Positions 44,001-52,490 are shown, numbered from the stretch's first letter. The stretch is DNA of 64,000 nucleotides from an uncultured Paraprevotella sp. (GCA_944319925.1 CALUFQ010000003.1:1-64000); one strand, 5' to 3'. Program-made: numbers and translations. The notes: generated by a model not told the origin, from the sequence alone.

Positions 44001-45648
44001 TGGCGGCGAGACGGATGCCGGATAGGCTAAGATGCCCGTAGCGCAGGCTTTCCAGGGCCACGTCGGCCCTGAGCCGTGTGAGCCGGTTCAGGAAATCAGT
44101 GCCACGTCCTTCGGCCTTGGCCGTGAGCGAAAGGTGGTAGAGGGAATCATTGGGCAGGAAATGGTGCAGTTGCAGGCTGTCAATGTCCATCCGTGCTTCG
44201 TAGGCCGTCCGTGCGGCATCGAAGGAGGCGTTCATCCGTGCCGTGCCTTTTCCTTCGCGCAACTGGAGGTCGGCGGTGTAGCGTTGCCCTTGGAAACCGG
44301 CGGTGCCATTGATGCGCATGTGCGGAATGGCGATGTCCTGCATGTTTTCAGTTCCGGCCAGTGTTTTCACGAAATTGAGGTTGCGTGTCTGCAGGTCGAG
44401 CCCGATGTCTGCACCCATGTGGATGGAGTCGGCCAAATGCCGCAGTTCGCCGTCGGCTTTCAGGGTGAAAGCATCGGCCAGCCTGGCTTCCAGGGTGTGG
44501 AGGGCGATTTTGTCCATGTTGCCGTCGGCTGCGACGCGCAACACGACCGGCGCATTCGGGTAAGCCCGGACAAAGGTCGGGGGGAGACCGCCTGCGAAAA
44601 GCAGGATGTCCTGTTTGCCCAGTTCGCCCATGACGCGGGCGGAGAAATTCCCTTCAGGCTGTGCCGAGACGGCGGAAAAGTCCATGTCGGCCTGTGCCCG
44701 CAGGTAAGAATCAGGGGTGCGTAGGATGAGGGCGGGCACATGCAACGAGGTGGAGTCCATGCGGAACGTGCCGGTCAGCGAGGTGACTTCCAACCCGCTT
44801 TTTTCTTTCATGCGCATTTCGCGAAGATTGAGCGAAAGGGCCATGGAGCGTCCGTCGAAGCGGACGGAGTCCAGCCCGATGCCCACGTCGCGCAGGGCGA
44901 TGTGGTTCACGTCCAATCCTTCTGCCGGTTTTTCGTGGGGCAAGTCGTAGCGCACGGAGTCGGCCTGCAGGCCGAAAGTCTTGGCGGTATAGACAGAAGT
45001 CCCCAAGTCGATAAGCCCATGGCGCAGTGCGGCTTCCGCGATGCCGGCTTCCACGCGCATGCTGTCGCCCGGCATGCTCAGGCGGAGCCGTGTGCGGGTG
45101 AGGTCCACTTTGGGCAGGATGATTTTCCAGTTTACTGCGGACGAAGTCGTGTCCGTGGATTCGGAATGCCCCAAGGCGATATCCACATCTGCATCCGAGA
45201 GCGAGGCCGTGCTTACGGTGACGGTTTCCTGCGGGAGCTTGATGCCGTGGGAGTCCACGTAGAAATGGCCGATGTGCCCGCGTATGGCCACACTCTTGAT
45301 AAGCGACTTGGTATCGACCGATGCTTGGGTGAGTTCAATGCCTTCCACGTCTATTTCACCGTGGAGGATGGACGAGAAGCTCAAGTCCACGGTCAGTTGT
45401 TCCACGTCGAGCAAAATGTCTTTTGGGTCGGATACCTGCACGTTTTGCAGGGATATGTCGAACAGGAATGTGAGCCGCAACTGTCCGATATGCACGTTCA
45501 TCCCGGTAGCTTCCGAGGCGTATGCCGTGGCTTTGCGCACAGTGAAGTCTTGAATGGCTGGAATGTAAAGCAATGCGGCCAATATAAAGAATAGGACAAT
45601 TGGGGCCAGCAAAATGCCTACCGTCCATTTGAGGATTCTTTTTTTCAT
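41059..45648 (-). CDS. tamB: TamB, translocation and assembly module protein
   Basis: A 1529-residue protein with one N-terminal membrane segment (ILKWTVGILLAPIVLFFILA) and a very long repetitive beta region expected to span the periplasm as a hydrophobic groove. The C-terminal TamB domain (about 1080-1480) shows VSIDQGAQVHCLLSEDRS and YVDFNGPILNPTLNISASE. It joins TamL at the outer membrane. The ATG at 45648 was preferred to one 24 bases earlier because MKKRILK precedes the membrane segment directly. Overlaps tamL by 4 bp; divergent from the isomerase gene. Confidence 0.92.
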   Translation of the reverse strand: MKKRILKWTVGILLAPIVLFFILAALLYIPAIQDFTVRKATAYASEATGMNVHIGQLRLTFLFDISLQNVQVSDPKDILLDVEQLTVDLSFSSILHGEIDVEGIELTQASVDTKSLIKSVAIRGHIGHFYVDSHGIKLPQETVTVSTASLSDADVDIALGHSESTDTTSSAVNWKIILPKVDLTRTRLRLSMPGDSMRVEAGIAEAALRHGLIDLGTSVYTAKTFGLQADSVRYDLPHEKPAEGLDVNHIALRDVGIGLDSVRFDGRSMALSLNLREMRMKEKSGLEVTSLTGTFRMDSTSLHVPALILRTPDSYLRAQADMDFSAVSAQPEGNFSARVMGELGKQDILLFAGGLPPTFVRAYPNAPVVLRVAADGNMDKIALHTLEARLADAFTLKADGELRHLADSIHMGADIGLDLQTRNLNFVKTLAGTENMQDIAIPHMRINGTAGFQGQRYTADLQLREGKGTARMNASFDAARTAYEARMDIDSLQLHHFLPNDSLYHLSLTAKAEGRGTDFLNRLTRLRADVALESLRYGHLSLSGIRLAANLENGKGQINLTSNNPLLRMASQANVSIGRRHTALDMVLDMKNIDLYALGVSKQPFETGLRLDIEGGTNLKNAHSLHANISDIALFVQDTVFHPKNLDMNLLATPDTTYADISAGDFKLRLNGRNGYETLMKRSQEFITVANQQLKRRHLDQDSLRLFLPSATLSVVSGKDNPIYNYLATAGYKFEDLRLALDADPGRGLNGGGHAYALTVGNILLDTIQMHIFQDSTGVKMDGRVRNGPQNKQFVFESKLNAYLHAVGAGANLTYVDEDGKTGVDLGLRADVEEEGIRLVFSQAHPIIAYRRFDINENNYVFLGNDRRVEADIKMQADDGTGARVYSTPNPEALQDLSVNLYHFNVGELMSVIPYAPRITGMLAADAHLIQTEEDLSVVADLQVENMAYEDAPLGNIGMTAVYLPNEDGTHFVDARIARNDAEVLSLSGAYKEAEDARQLQADLDLMDFPLAMANGFIPDHLATLEGLANGCLQLDGSPDRPDVEGWLATKGLKINSAEYSLALRLADDTIRVAQNMLSLDELNVYSFGRNPLVFDGTVNFSDFNDIRLNLQVNASNFELINAKRTQQASAYGKVYVDVNARMSGNLNYINIGGRLGLLGSTDVTYVLKDSPLSSEDRLSGLVTFVDFSDTTTVETKEHAQPMNMNVMMQVSIDQGAQVHCLLSEDRSKYVDLEGGGELTMNYTPQGELTLTGRYTVLNGEMKYSLPVIPLKTFTIASGSYVDFNGPILNPTLNISASERMRATVTENDVPRTVAFDVGLSITRTLSDMGLEFTINAPEDMTVQNQLAAMSTEERGKVAITMLATGMYLAGGTEGTGFSTTNALNALLQSEINNIAGKALETIDLSLGVDQETTAEGTSRTDYSFRFAKRFWGNRVSIIVGGKVSTGENVENTGQSLIDNISLEYRLDKSATRYITLFYDKSYESLLEGEITEMGAGLVLRRKMTRLGELFIFKNRKKDTSQPVNQEGK

Positions 45649-45741
45649 AATTCGGGTAATAGCACGATACAAAGGAATAACTTTTTTTTGAGAAAAGGCA
45701 GACTTTTCAGGGAAAATGCGGCAAGATTACGCCGAAATGCC

Positions 45742-45749
45742 TATTTTTG
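45742..45749 (+). promoter_or_regulatory. -7 box of the peptidyl-prolyl isomerase gene
   Basis: TATTTTTG, an exact TAnnTTTG match, 28 bases before the ATG at 45778. No TTG at the proper distance. Confidence 0.45.
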
Positions 45750-45777
45750 CAGGACGGAATCCCAAATCCGCAGCAGT

Positions 45778-46602
45778 ATGAAAATTCAGCATCTTGTTTA
45801 TGCCGCCTGTTGCGTCGCTTTGATGGCTTGCGGCTCCCAAAAGAAAAAGGCAATGGAAGAAACGGAAGTATTGATTGAGACGTCCATGGGCGACATGAAG
45901 GTGAAACTTTATAACGACACGCCCAAGCACCGCGACAATTTCATCAAGTTGGCCAAAGCGGGGGCGTATGACAACATGTTGTTCCACCGCGTGGTGCGCG
46001 GCTTTATGATTCAGACGGGCGACCCGGCTCTCAAACCCGCCGGTGTCCCGCTCACGGTGGACACGTCGGACTATCGTTACACGATTCCGGCAGAAATCCG
46101 CTATCCGCGCCATTTCCATAAGAAGGGGGCGTTGGCGGCCGCGCGCATGGGCGATTATGTGAATCCGGAAAAGGCTTCCAGCGGCACCCAGTTCTATATC
46201 GTGACGGGCGACACTTATACGATTACCACCCTCATGGAGTTGTATTCGGCAATTTACCAAAGCCGGGTGGACACGCTTTATGAGGAATTGTCGCGCGGGC
46301 GGATGAAAGACCTGTATCTGTTGCGGCGCAAGGGAGATGAGGAAGGCTTGCAAGCCTTGAAAGACTCTTTGCTGCACGAGGCGGAAATGAAGGTGGCCAA
46401 CCATCCGCCTTTGCCTTTCAACGAAGTACAGAAACAGGCTTATACGACCGTGGGCGGCGCACCGCACTTGGACGGGGAATACACTGTGTTCGGCGAGGTG
46501 GTGGAAGGCATCGGGGTGGCCGAGGCCATTGGAAATGTGCCGACGGCAAAGGAACGTCCGCTGAAAGAAGTGGTGGTGAAGAAAGTCACGGTGCTGGAGT
46601 GA
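45778..46602 (+). CDS. Cyclophilin-type peptidyl-prolyl isomerase lipoprotein
   Basis: A 274-residue lipoprotein (VALMAC, lipid Cys18) of the cyclophilin family, which speeds proline isomerisation during folding. Motifs: VLIETSMGDMKVKLYND, YDNMLFHRVVRGFMIQTGDP (catalytic Arg), SGTQFYIVTGDTY and HLDGEYTVFGEVVEGI. A helical insert of about 75 residues (about 155-230) interrupts the fold before the last strands, a common Bacteroidota variant. It is divergent from tamB, so both act in the envelope. The ATG at 45778 gives the lipobox at the right distance. Confidence 0.9.
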   Translation: MKIQHLVYAACCVALMACGSQKKKAMEETEVLIETSMGDMKVKLYNDTPKHRDNFIKLAKAGAYDNMLFHRVVRGFMIQTGDPALKPAGVPLTVDTSDYRYTIPAEIRYPRHFHKKGALAAARMGDYVNPEKASSGTQFYIVTGDTYTITTLMELYSAIYQSRVDTLYEELSRGRMKDLYLLRRKGDEEGLQALKDSLLHEAEMKVANHPPLPFNEVQKQAYTTVGGAPHLDGEYTVFGEVVEGIGVAEAIGNVPTAKERPLKEVVVKKVTVLE

Positions 46603-46680
46603 CGGGGGCAGTAGAAATTTAGTGGGGATTTGATAAACTCTGTGCAGGACGTAACGCCCCTTCTGTTCTCCATGCGACGG

Positions 46681-46701
46681 GGGTCGTAACGACCCTTTTT
46701 T
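46681..46701 (+). terminator. Intrinsic terminator after the isomerase gene
   Basis: GGGTCG (46681-46686) and CGACCC (46690-46695) form a 6-bp stem with a TAA loop, followed by six T (46696-46701). It lies 79 bases after the stop. Confidence 0.65.
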
Positions 46702-46718
46702 CACCATACGGATGGCAA

Positions 46719-46755
46719 AACTGTCCCACCTCCCCTACAAGGCGGAGGAGTTTTC
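46719..46755. repeat. Half-copy of the palindromic repeat family
   Basis: CCACCTCCCCTACAAGGCGG and the following AGGAGTTTT match one arm of the elements at 31801-31979 and 325-667. Only one arm is present. Confidence 0.65.
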
Positions 46756-46874
46756 CTGCGGACGGACAAATTCTTTGCTGCGATGGATTTGAAATCATAG
46801 ATGGTTGAAAGATTTTTTTTCGGATGTACTTTGCATAATCAGAGTCTTGAAGAGGCTCTGGCAATACGTGACCG

Positions 46875-47020
46875 CTGGTGAGCGAAGCGAACCTGCGGGC
46901 GATCGGACACTTTACTTATCGGCTTCGAAGAAGTTGAATAACGTTTCGGATTGCGGTTGGACTTCTTCGAAGCCTGGATTTGAGGGACTTGAATTTCCGC
47001 AGGTTCGCTTCACTCACCAG
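46875..47020. repeat. 146-bp nested palindrome
   Basis: The outer arms 46875-46898 and 46997-47020 are 24 bp with one mismatch (CTGGTGAGCGAAGCGAACCT and its complement). Inside, GGCTTCGAAGAAGT (46921-46934) is a perfect inverse of 46961-46974. It has no coding capacity. It may be a miniature element or a structured RNA gene; similar copies were not seen elsewhere in the window. Confidence 0.75.
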
Positions 47021-47378
47021 GCAGTTTCACCGCCTTTGGCAGGATGTCATGAAATGCTTGTGAAAACAGACAATTTGTTCCGTTTTGGCTGATTTTCGTG
47101 ACGTGACTTTTGCGCAATCCGGCCCAAATAGCAGGCTTTTGCGCGATTTTTTTGCACAAAGCGGGGCTTCTGTGCAATGTTTTGTCAGAGACATTTACTT
47201 TTTGGAGCAGTCTGACGAGAAATTTCGGGGCCGGAACGCGAAATTCCGAGCCCCGGAATTCTTTTTTCGGGGCTTGGAATTTTTATTTCGGGGCTCGGAC
47301 GAAAAAATCCCGGTACAGAAACTTTTTCGCGGCGACTCCGAGGGCGTTTTTCCTTCCCGTTGGAACTTTTTCCCGGAC
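47021..47378. other. Gene-free stretch with imperfect GGGGC repeats
   Basis: No gene is supported. Between 47220 and 47310 the unit TTTCGGGGC(C/T)(G/T)GGAA recurs three or four times, partly inverted. A frame is open across 47085-47792 but its composition is that of the repeat and not of a conserved protein. Confidence 0.5.
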
Positions 47379-47631
47379 ACGTTTCCCGTGTCATTTTGTC
47401 GGCGGAATCCTCCGGCGGGCTTTCCCGACAGCCGGGCTTCCGCGCCGGGAGTGTCCCGTGTCCCGTCAAAAGGGCAGGTTTTGAGGGGATTCCGCGACAT
47501 TTTGATTCCCGCATGGCGCGTGTGGCTGCGTTCTTTCCGCGCCGTCCTGTCCCGGCGGCCGAATACGCGAATCCCAGGAGGTGAAAATGAGCAAATTGTC
47601 AATGCGCACCCGAAAGTGTCATTCTGCCAAT
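47379..47631. repeat. Dispersed ~254-bp repeat, copy B
   Basis: It matches 1-254 in the same orientation along its length, with a shared core GTCAAAAGGGCAGGTTT and ATTCCGCGACATTTTGATT. Copy B shows that the repeat's left limit is near 47379 or beyond the window's copy A. No gene is conserved in it. Confidence 0.8.
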
Positions 47632-47706
47632 GGAAGGATGTGCGCAGGGGGTGCGTTTCCTTTCGCGCCGAAATCCGGATAATGTCCCTTTCAGGGGGCA
47701 TTGTCA

Positions 47707-48555
47707 TTACTGCGGATTTGGGCCGTTTGCGGCATATTTCAAAAATCCCAGTCGCGTGTATTTCACACCGCGGCTTTCGTAGTGCCCCATGACCTTGGCC
47801 GATTCCAACGTGATTTCCATGCCTGGCGAGAAGGCGCGGCTGAAGCAGCTCAGGGCTTTCGGGGTTTGGCTTCGTCCCGCAGCTTTTTCCGTGAACGTGT
47901 AGCGGTTGCCCAAGCGGTCGGCGGCAATCACGCGCTGGTCGATGTAGAAGTCCGGTTTGTAAGTATCTACCTGTTGTTTTACATATAGCACCTTGAGTGT
48001 CATGCGTGGCAATCTTGTTCCTTTGGTGCCTACAAACTGGCTGGGCGAATGATAGGTTGCGCGGCGCGGGGGAGAAAGCTCGGCATGGATAGACGCAAAG
48101 CTACAGGCCGTGGCTTTGAGCTTTAAAAGCTTTTTTTTCTCCGGTTCGAACTTGTTGGCGAGCCAAAGCACGTAACCGGGGTCTATGTAATAGACTTCCG
48201 CAATGCGCTTCCCTTGGTATTTGCCGAAGGGGAGCGTGTCGTAGGTCTGTTCATAAAAAGGCGTGAAAGTCTCGTTGTCTTTCCATTCCAGGCGGACTGC
48301 GCAATGCTTCAGCACTTCCATGGCTTTGCCCAAGGCCATGGTCGCCGTTTCGGCTAATGTGCGGATGAACAAAGGCGTTCTCCCGTCTTCGAAAATGCGC
48401 CATAAGGCATAATATCGCCGGAAAGGGGTGGCAATGCTGATGGCATAGTGTCCGTTTATGTCTTTTCGCGTGGCGTTGAAACGGCCTGTCGTTTCCGCGA
48501 TGTGTTCCTTTTCGGTTTCCCGAAGGGGTTCGTGAAATTTAAGGTTGTCCTTGAT
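47707..48555 (-). CDS. ExoX C-terminal-domain-like protein with no standard start codon
   Basis: The protein has a motif like the exodeoxyribonuclease X C-terminal domain (LPFGKYQGKRIAEVYYIDPG then YVLWLANKF), found in some nucleic-acid-associated proteins. The frame is open back to a stop at 48565-48567 and encodes plausible protein throughout (INGHYAISIATPFRRYYALW). There is no ATG, GTG or TTG before TTG 48372, which would leave 221 residues. An AAAGGAG followed by ATC at 48555, about 24 bases after a TAnnTTTG box, suggests an ATC start (282 residues). The true start is uncertain; function unknown. Confidence 0.6.
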   Translation of the reverse strand: MKDNLKFHEPLRETEKEHIAETTGRFNATRKDINGHYAISIATPFRRYYALWRIFEDGRTPLFIRTLAETATMALGKAMEVLKHCAVRLEWKDNETFTPFYEQTYDTLPFGKYQGKRIAEVYYIDPGYVLWLANKFEPEKKKLLKLKATACSFASIHAELSPPRRATYHSPSQFVGTKGTRLPRMTLKVLYVKQQVDTYKPDFYIDQRVIAADRLGNRYTFTEKAAGRSQTPKALSCFSRAFSPGMEITLESAKVMGHYESRGVKYTRLGFLKYAANGPNPQ

Positions 48556-48585
48556 GTCTCCTTTCTACGGATTAATGCCCGTATG

Positions 48586-48593
48586 CAAAAATA
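48586..48593 (-). promoter_or_regulatory. -7 box of the ExoX-C-like gene
   Basis: TATTTTTG on the minus strand (48593-48586), an exact TAnnTTTG match; no TTG at the normal distance. It supports transcription starting near 48579, upstream of the extended reading frame. Confidence 0.45.
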
Positions 48594-48819
48594 CGGAAAA
48601 TTTGTGAGAAAAGCGAAAAAAATGACGGTAAAATGTGTGGTTGGCGTGGCGGGGGAGGCTGGAACAGTGCATGGCTGCGTTGGCCCGTTTGCAGGATGAG
48701 GGCGTAGATGTCTCGAAAATGCAGGGGCGAGCGGCATTTTCGAGGTGTCTCCGTGCCGTACATGTCTGTCCGATAAGGTGAAATGGGACATGGGGGCAAA
48801 AAAAAGAAGTTTTTTCCTT

Positions 48820-48848
48820 TTGTCTTGACGGAAAAACGCTTATCTTTG
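48820..48848 (+). promoter_or_regulatory. Promoter of the coiled-coil membrane protein gene
   Basis: TTG at 48820-48822, 18 bases, TATCTTTG at 48841-48848; spacing is one base short of the usual range. The gene starts 62 bases later. Confidence 0.6.
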
Positions 48849-48910
48849 CCCCCGTTATTCTTTAATATATTAGAGAACCGCGCGGGAAATGCGCCGGACG
48901 GGACAGGTTT

Positions 48911-49786
48911 ATGAACAAGAAACATATCACGATTGCAGTAGCCGTAGGGGTAATATTGTGTGCCGGATTAGGATTTTTAATCTATTCCCTGTGGCAGGAA
49001 AAGGCGGAAAAGGAAGAATTGTTGATGTTGGCAGAGATGGACAAGCGCGAGATGGAGAACGAATATGCCAGCTTTGCCAAGCAGTATAGCGAGATGAAGA
49101 CGCAAATCAACAACGATTCGCTGATTGCCCAACTGGACAAGGAACAGCAGCGCACGGAGGCATTGCTGGAGGAATTGCGGCAGGTGAAGGCTACCGATGC
49201 CGCAGAAATCCGGCGGCTGAAAAAGGAATTAGCCACTTTGCGCCAGATACTCCGCAGTTATGTGCACGAGATTGATTCGTTGAACCGCGTCAACGAGCAA
49301 TTGCGCAACGAGAACCAACAGGTGAAGGCGCAATACACGCAGGCTACGCAGACCATCACCAACCTTTCCACGGAGAAAGAGACGCTGAGCGAAAAGGTGG
49401 CCATTGCTTCCCAGCTGGATGCCACGGGCATCACGATGGTGGGACAGAACAAGCGGGGCAAGAAGGCCCGGAAGATAAAGGATGTGAAGAAATTTGTGGT
49501 GAGTTTCGTCATCTCGCGGAACATTACGGCACAGGCTGGCAACCGCAGCATTTATGTCCGCATCACAAAGCCCAACAATGAAGTGTTGACCAATGGCGGG
49601 ACATTTGCTTACGAAAACAGGAATTTGGAATATTCGGCCAAACGGGATATCGAATATACCGGAGAGGCCACCAAGGTGACGGTGTATTGGGATGTCAACG
49701 AGTTCCTAAGTAAAGGCACTTACCGCGTGGCTATCTTTGCCGACGGGCACAACATCGGAAACGCCAGCTTCAATTACGAGAAGTAA
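48911..49786 (+). CDS. Membrane-anchored coiled-coil protein, function unknown
   Basis: A 291-residue protein. One N-terminal membrane segment (residues 6-27, ITIAVAVGVILCAGLGFLIY) is followed by a long coiled coil (about 30-165; LDKEQQRTEALLEELRQVK) and a C-terminal beta domain (about 190-291; FVVSFVISRNITAQAGNRSI). The C-terminal part resembles a periplasmic beta-sandwich; no enzyme motif is seen. I recognise it as a type of protein common in Bacteroidota without known function. Its own promoter and a weak AACTGTTT/AAACAGTT hairpin after the stop suggest a single-gene transcript. Confidence 0.75.
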   Translation: MNKKHITIAVAVGVILCAGLGFLIYSLWQEKAEKEELLMLAEMDKREMENEYASFAKQYSEMKTQINNDSLIAQLDKEQQRTEALLEELRQVKATDAAEIRRLKKELATLRQILRSYVHEIDSLNRVNEQLRNENQQVKAQYTQATQTITNLSTEKETLSEKVAIASQLDATGITMVGQNKRGKKARKIKDVKKFVVSFVISRNITAQAGNRSIYVRITKPNNEVLTNGGTFAYENRNLEYSAKRDIEYTGEATKVTVYWDVNEFLSKGTYRVAIFADGHNIGNASFNYEK

Positions 49787-49867
49787 GAAACGGAAACTGT
49801 TTGTAGGAAGTCAAAACAGTTCCTGAAATGTAGCCGACATGCAATTTGTATAAAAATAGGTTAAACT

Positions 49868-49900
49868 TTGACGGGTTTGACCTATTTTGTTATATCTTTG
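49868..49900 (+). promoter_or_regulatory. Promoter of the tolC-type exporter operon
   Basis: TATCTTTG at 49893-49900 is an exact -7 box. The nearest TTG (49868-49870) is 22 bases away, one more than usual. The first gene starts 57 bases later. Confidence 0.55.
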
Positions 49901-49956
49901 TTCCGTTGCCTATGCAATTATCGGGCAACGGGAGAACGAATTAAAAGATTAAGCCA

Positions 49957-51459
49957 ATGAAAAGACTTGTCGGACTTTTGATACTGATGGTCGTGACCGG
50001 CGGATTGCGGGCGCAACGGGTGCTGAACCTGGACAGTTGCCGGAGCTTGGCCATTGCGAACAACAAGAGCCTGCTCATGGCCAAGGAAAAAATGGAAAAA
50101 GCGTGTTACGACCGCAAGGCGGCGTTTACGAATTTCCTTCCGGACTTCTCGGCAACGGGCGGCTACATGTTTTTTAGTGAAGAGATTTCCTTGTTGGACG
50201 ATGGGCAGAAGGCCAGGTTGAGTGGCCTGGGGACGCATTTTCAGCAAGGTTTTGTGCAGGCGGCTACTCCCCTTATCCAGCAGATCGCGCAGGCCAATCC
50301 GCAATTGGCCGCTTCCATGCAGCAAGCCATGCAGGGCGGTGCCTTGAACGGGCTGACAGGGGCGTTGAATCAATTGGGGGACGAACTGACCGACGCGTTC
50401 CGCACGGATACCCGCAATGTGTGGGTCGGAGCCGTTACGGTGTCCCAACCTTTATATATGGGAGGTAAAATCCGTGCTTATCACCGTATCATGAAGACTT
50501 CCGAGGCGTTGGCGCGTTCGCAGCACGACACGCAGTTGCAGGAAGTGATATACCAGACGGACGATGCTTATTGGACGGCTGTCTCGTTGAGCTATAAGAG
50601 AAAGATGGCGGAGAGCTTCCTCGCATTGGTCAAGCGGCTCGACAGCGACGTGGAAAAGATGATTCGCGAGGGGGTGGCGACCAAGGCCGACGGCCTGACC
50701 GTGAGGGTGAAACTGAACGAGGCTGAAATGTTGTTGACCAAAGTGGAGAACGGGCTGGCCTTGTCGAAGATGCTGGTGTGCCAGTTGTGCGGGTTGGATT
50801 TGGACACCCCGCTCATGTTGGCCGACGAAGGCCGTGCGGACTGGACGTGGGAAATTGCGGAAGAAGTGCCTGGGGCGCAGGAGGCCGTGGGACGTGCGTT
50901 TGCAAACCGCCCGGAGTTGCAGAGCTTGGATCTTGCCCGCAGAATATATGAGGACAAGGTGCGCGTGGCGCGCTCTGAGATGTTGCCTTCGTTGGCGTTG
51001 ACGGGAGGATACATGGTGTCAAATCCCGCCTTGTTGAATGGCTTCGAAAACAGGTTCCGGGGAATGTGGAACGTGGGAGTCTTGCTTTCCGTGCCCATTT
51101 TCCATTGGAACGAAGGAGTTTACAAGGTGCGTTCGGCACGGAGCGAAGCGCGCATCGCAGGCTTGCAGCGGAGCGAGGCGCAGGAGAAAATCACTCTCCA
51201 GGTCAACCAAGGCATCTTCAAGCAAACCGAGGCGAAGAAGCGGCTGGACATGTCGTTGAAAAACATGGAAAAGGCGGAGGAAAATCTCCGGTATGCCGAA
51301 AAAGGTTTCAAGGAAGGGGTGATTCCCGTGTCGAATGTGATGGAGGCTCAGGCGGCCTGGCTTTCGGCGCAGTCGGAACAGATTGACGCGCAGATTGACA
51401 TGAGGCTGGCACACGCTTATCTGCAAAAGGCGATGGGCACGTTGGGTGCTTGGAAATAA
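49957..51459 (+). CDS. TolC-family outer-membrane efflux protein
   Basis: A 500-residue protein with a signal peptide (MKRLVGLLILMVVTGGLRAQ). It has the outer-membrane factor pattern: LDSCRSLAIANNKSLLMAKE near the start, helical hairpins, and LTGGYMVSNPALLNGF and NVGVLLSVPIFHWNEG in the second half. TolC proteins trimerise into the exit duct of tripartite exporters. It is first of four genes, 31 bp before the HlyD-type gene. Confidence 0.92.
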   Translation: MKRLVGLLILMVVTGGLRAQRVLNLDSCRSLAIANNKSLLMAKEKMEKACYDRKAAFTNFLPDFSATGGYMFFSEEISLLDDGQKARLSGLGTHFQQGFVQAATPLIQQIAQANPQLAASMQQAMQGGALNGLTGALNQLGDELTDAFRTDTRNVWVGAVTVSQPLYMGGKIRAYHRIMKTSEALARSQHDTQLQEVIYQTDDAYWTAVSLSYKRKMAESFLALVKRLDSDVEKMIREGVATKADGLTVRVKLNEAEMLLTKVENGLALSKMLVCQLCGLDLDTPLMLADEGRADWTWEIAEEVPGAQEAVGRAFANRPELQSLDLARRIYEDKVRVARSEMLPSLALTGGYMVSNPALLNGFENRFRGMWNVGVLLSVPIFHWNEGVYKVRSARSEARIAGLQRSEAQEKITLQVNQGIFKQTEAKKRLDMSLKNMEKAEENLRYAEKGFKEGVIPVSNVMEAQAAWLSAQSEQIDAQIDMRLAHAYLQKAMGTLGAWK

Positions 51460-51490
51460 ATAATCCCAGCATATAAAAAACAGAAAGACT

Positions 51491-52477
51491 ATGGAAAAAA
51501 GTAGAGAATATAAGAGCGTGACGTGGGCGTTGGTTGCCCTCGTGGTGGTGGTCATTGTCGTGGCGGTGGCCGGAATGTGTTTGTTGGGGCGCGATGATGA
51601 GGTCATACAAGGACAGATTGAGGCATCTGAATATCGGGTGTCGAGCAAAGTCCCATCGCGCATCTTGCACTTTTACGTGCAGGAGGGCGACCATGTGAAG
51701 GCCGGCGATACGCTGGTCGTGTTGGAGGCGCCTGATGTGATGGCCAAGCTTTCGCAGGCCGAGGCGGTGGAACGGGCGGCCGAGGCCGTGAAGCAAAAGG
51801 CCGACCGGGGCACACGGGCCGAACTGCTGCAGGGTGCTTACGAGATGTGGCAGAAGGCGAAGGCAGGACTGGACATCGCGGAGAAATCCTATGGGCGCGT
51901 CAACCGCCTGTATGAGGAAGGGGTGATGAGTGCGCAGAAACGCGACGAGGCGTATGCGAACTACCAGGCCATGGCAGCTACGGAGAAGGCCGCGCGGTCG
52001 CAATATGAAATGGCGCGCAACGGGGCGCAGCGCGAGGACAAAGAAGCTGCTGCTGCCAAAGTGGCACAGGCCCAAGGGGCGGTGGCCGAAGTGGACGCTT
52101 ACGTGAAAGAGACCGTGTTGTGCGCACAGATGGATGGTGAGGTGTCCGAGATATTCCCCGAGGTCGGCGAACTGGTGGGCAGTGGCGCGCCCATCATGAA
52201 CGTGACGATGCTTGACGACCGTTGGGCGACATTCAACGTGAGGGAGGACTTGTTGCAAGGACTTGCCGTGGGGCAGGAGATTACGGCTTATGTTCCTGCA
52301 TTTGGAAAAGACATCAAGTTGAAAGTCACTTACCTGAAAGACCGCGGGACTTATGCGGCATGGAAAGCCACGAAGACACGGGGGCAGTTCGACTTGAAGA
52401 CATTCGAGGTGCGCGCTGTGCCGCAGGGTGTGGAAGATGTTTTGCGCCCGGGCATGTCGGTGGTTATTGAACGTTGA
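51491..52477 (+). CDS. HlyD-family periplasmic adaptor subunit
   Basis: A 328-residue membrane fusion protein: one membrane segment (about 12-33), a biotinyl-lipoyl half (VQEGDHVKAGDTLVVLEAPD), a helical hairpin (about 75-205; EAVERAAEAVKQKADRG, KRDEAYANYQAMAATEK) and beta-barrel part ending in VLRPGMSVVIER. It links the inner-membrane permeases to the TolC duct. It ends 13 bp before the first permease gene. Confidence 0.92.
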   Translation: MEKSREYKSVTWALVALVVVVIVVAVAGMCLLGRDDEVIQGQIEASEYRVSSKVPSRILHFYVQEGDHVKAGDTLVVLEAPDVMAKLSQAEAVERAAEAVKQKADRGTRAELLQGAYEMWQKAKAGLDIAEKSYGRVNRLYEEGVMSAQKRDEAYANYQAMAATEKAARSQYEMARNGAQREDKEAAAAKVAQAQGAVAEVDAYVKETVLCAQMDGEVSEIFPEVGELVGSGAPIMNVTMLDDRWATFNVREDLLQGLAVGQEITAYVPAFGKDIKLKVTYLKDRGTYAAWKATKTRGQFDLKTFEVRAVPQGVEDVLRPGMSVVIER

Positions 52478-52490
52478 GCATTTCCTTTCC

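Noticed and set aside
47085..47792. 235-codon open frame through the repeat copy B
   Set aside because: It runs through a dispersed repeat, its composition is Arg/Phe-rich, the frame is not kept cleanly in copy A and it overlaps the ExoX-C-like gene in antisense.
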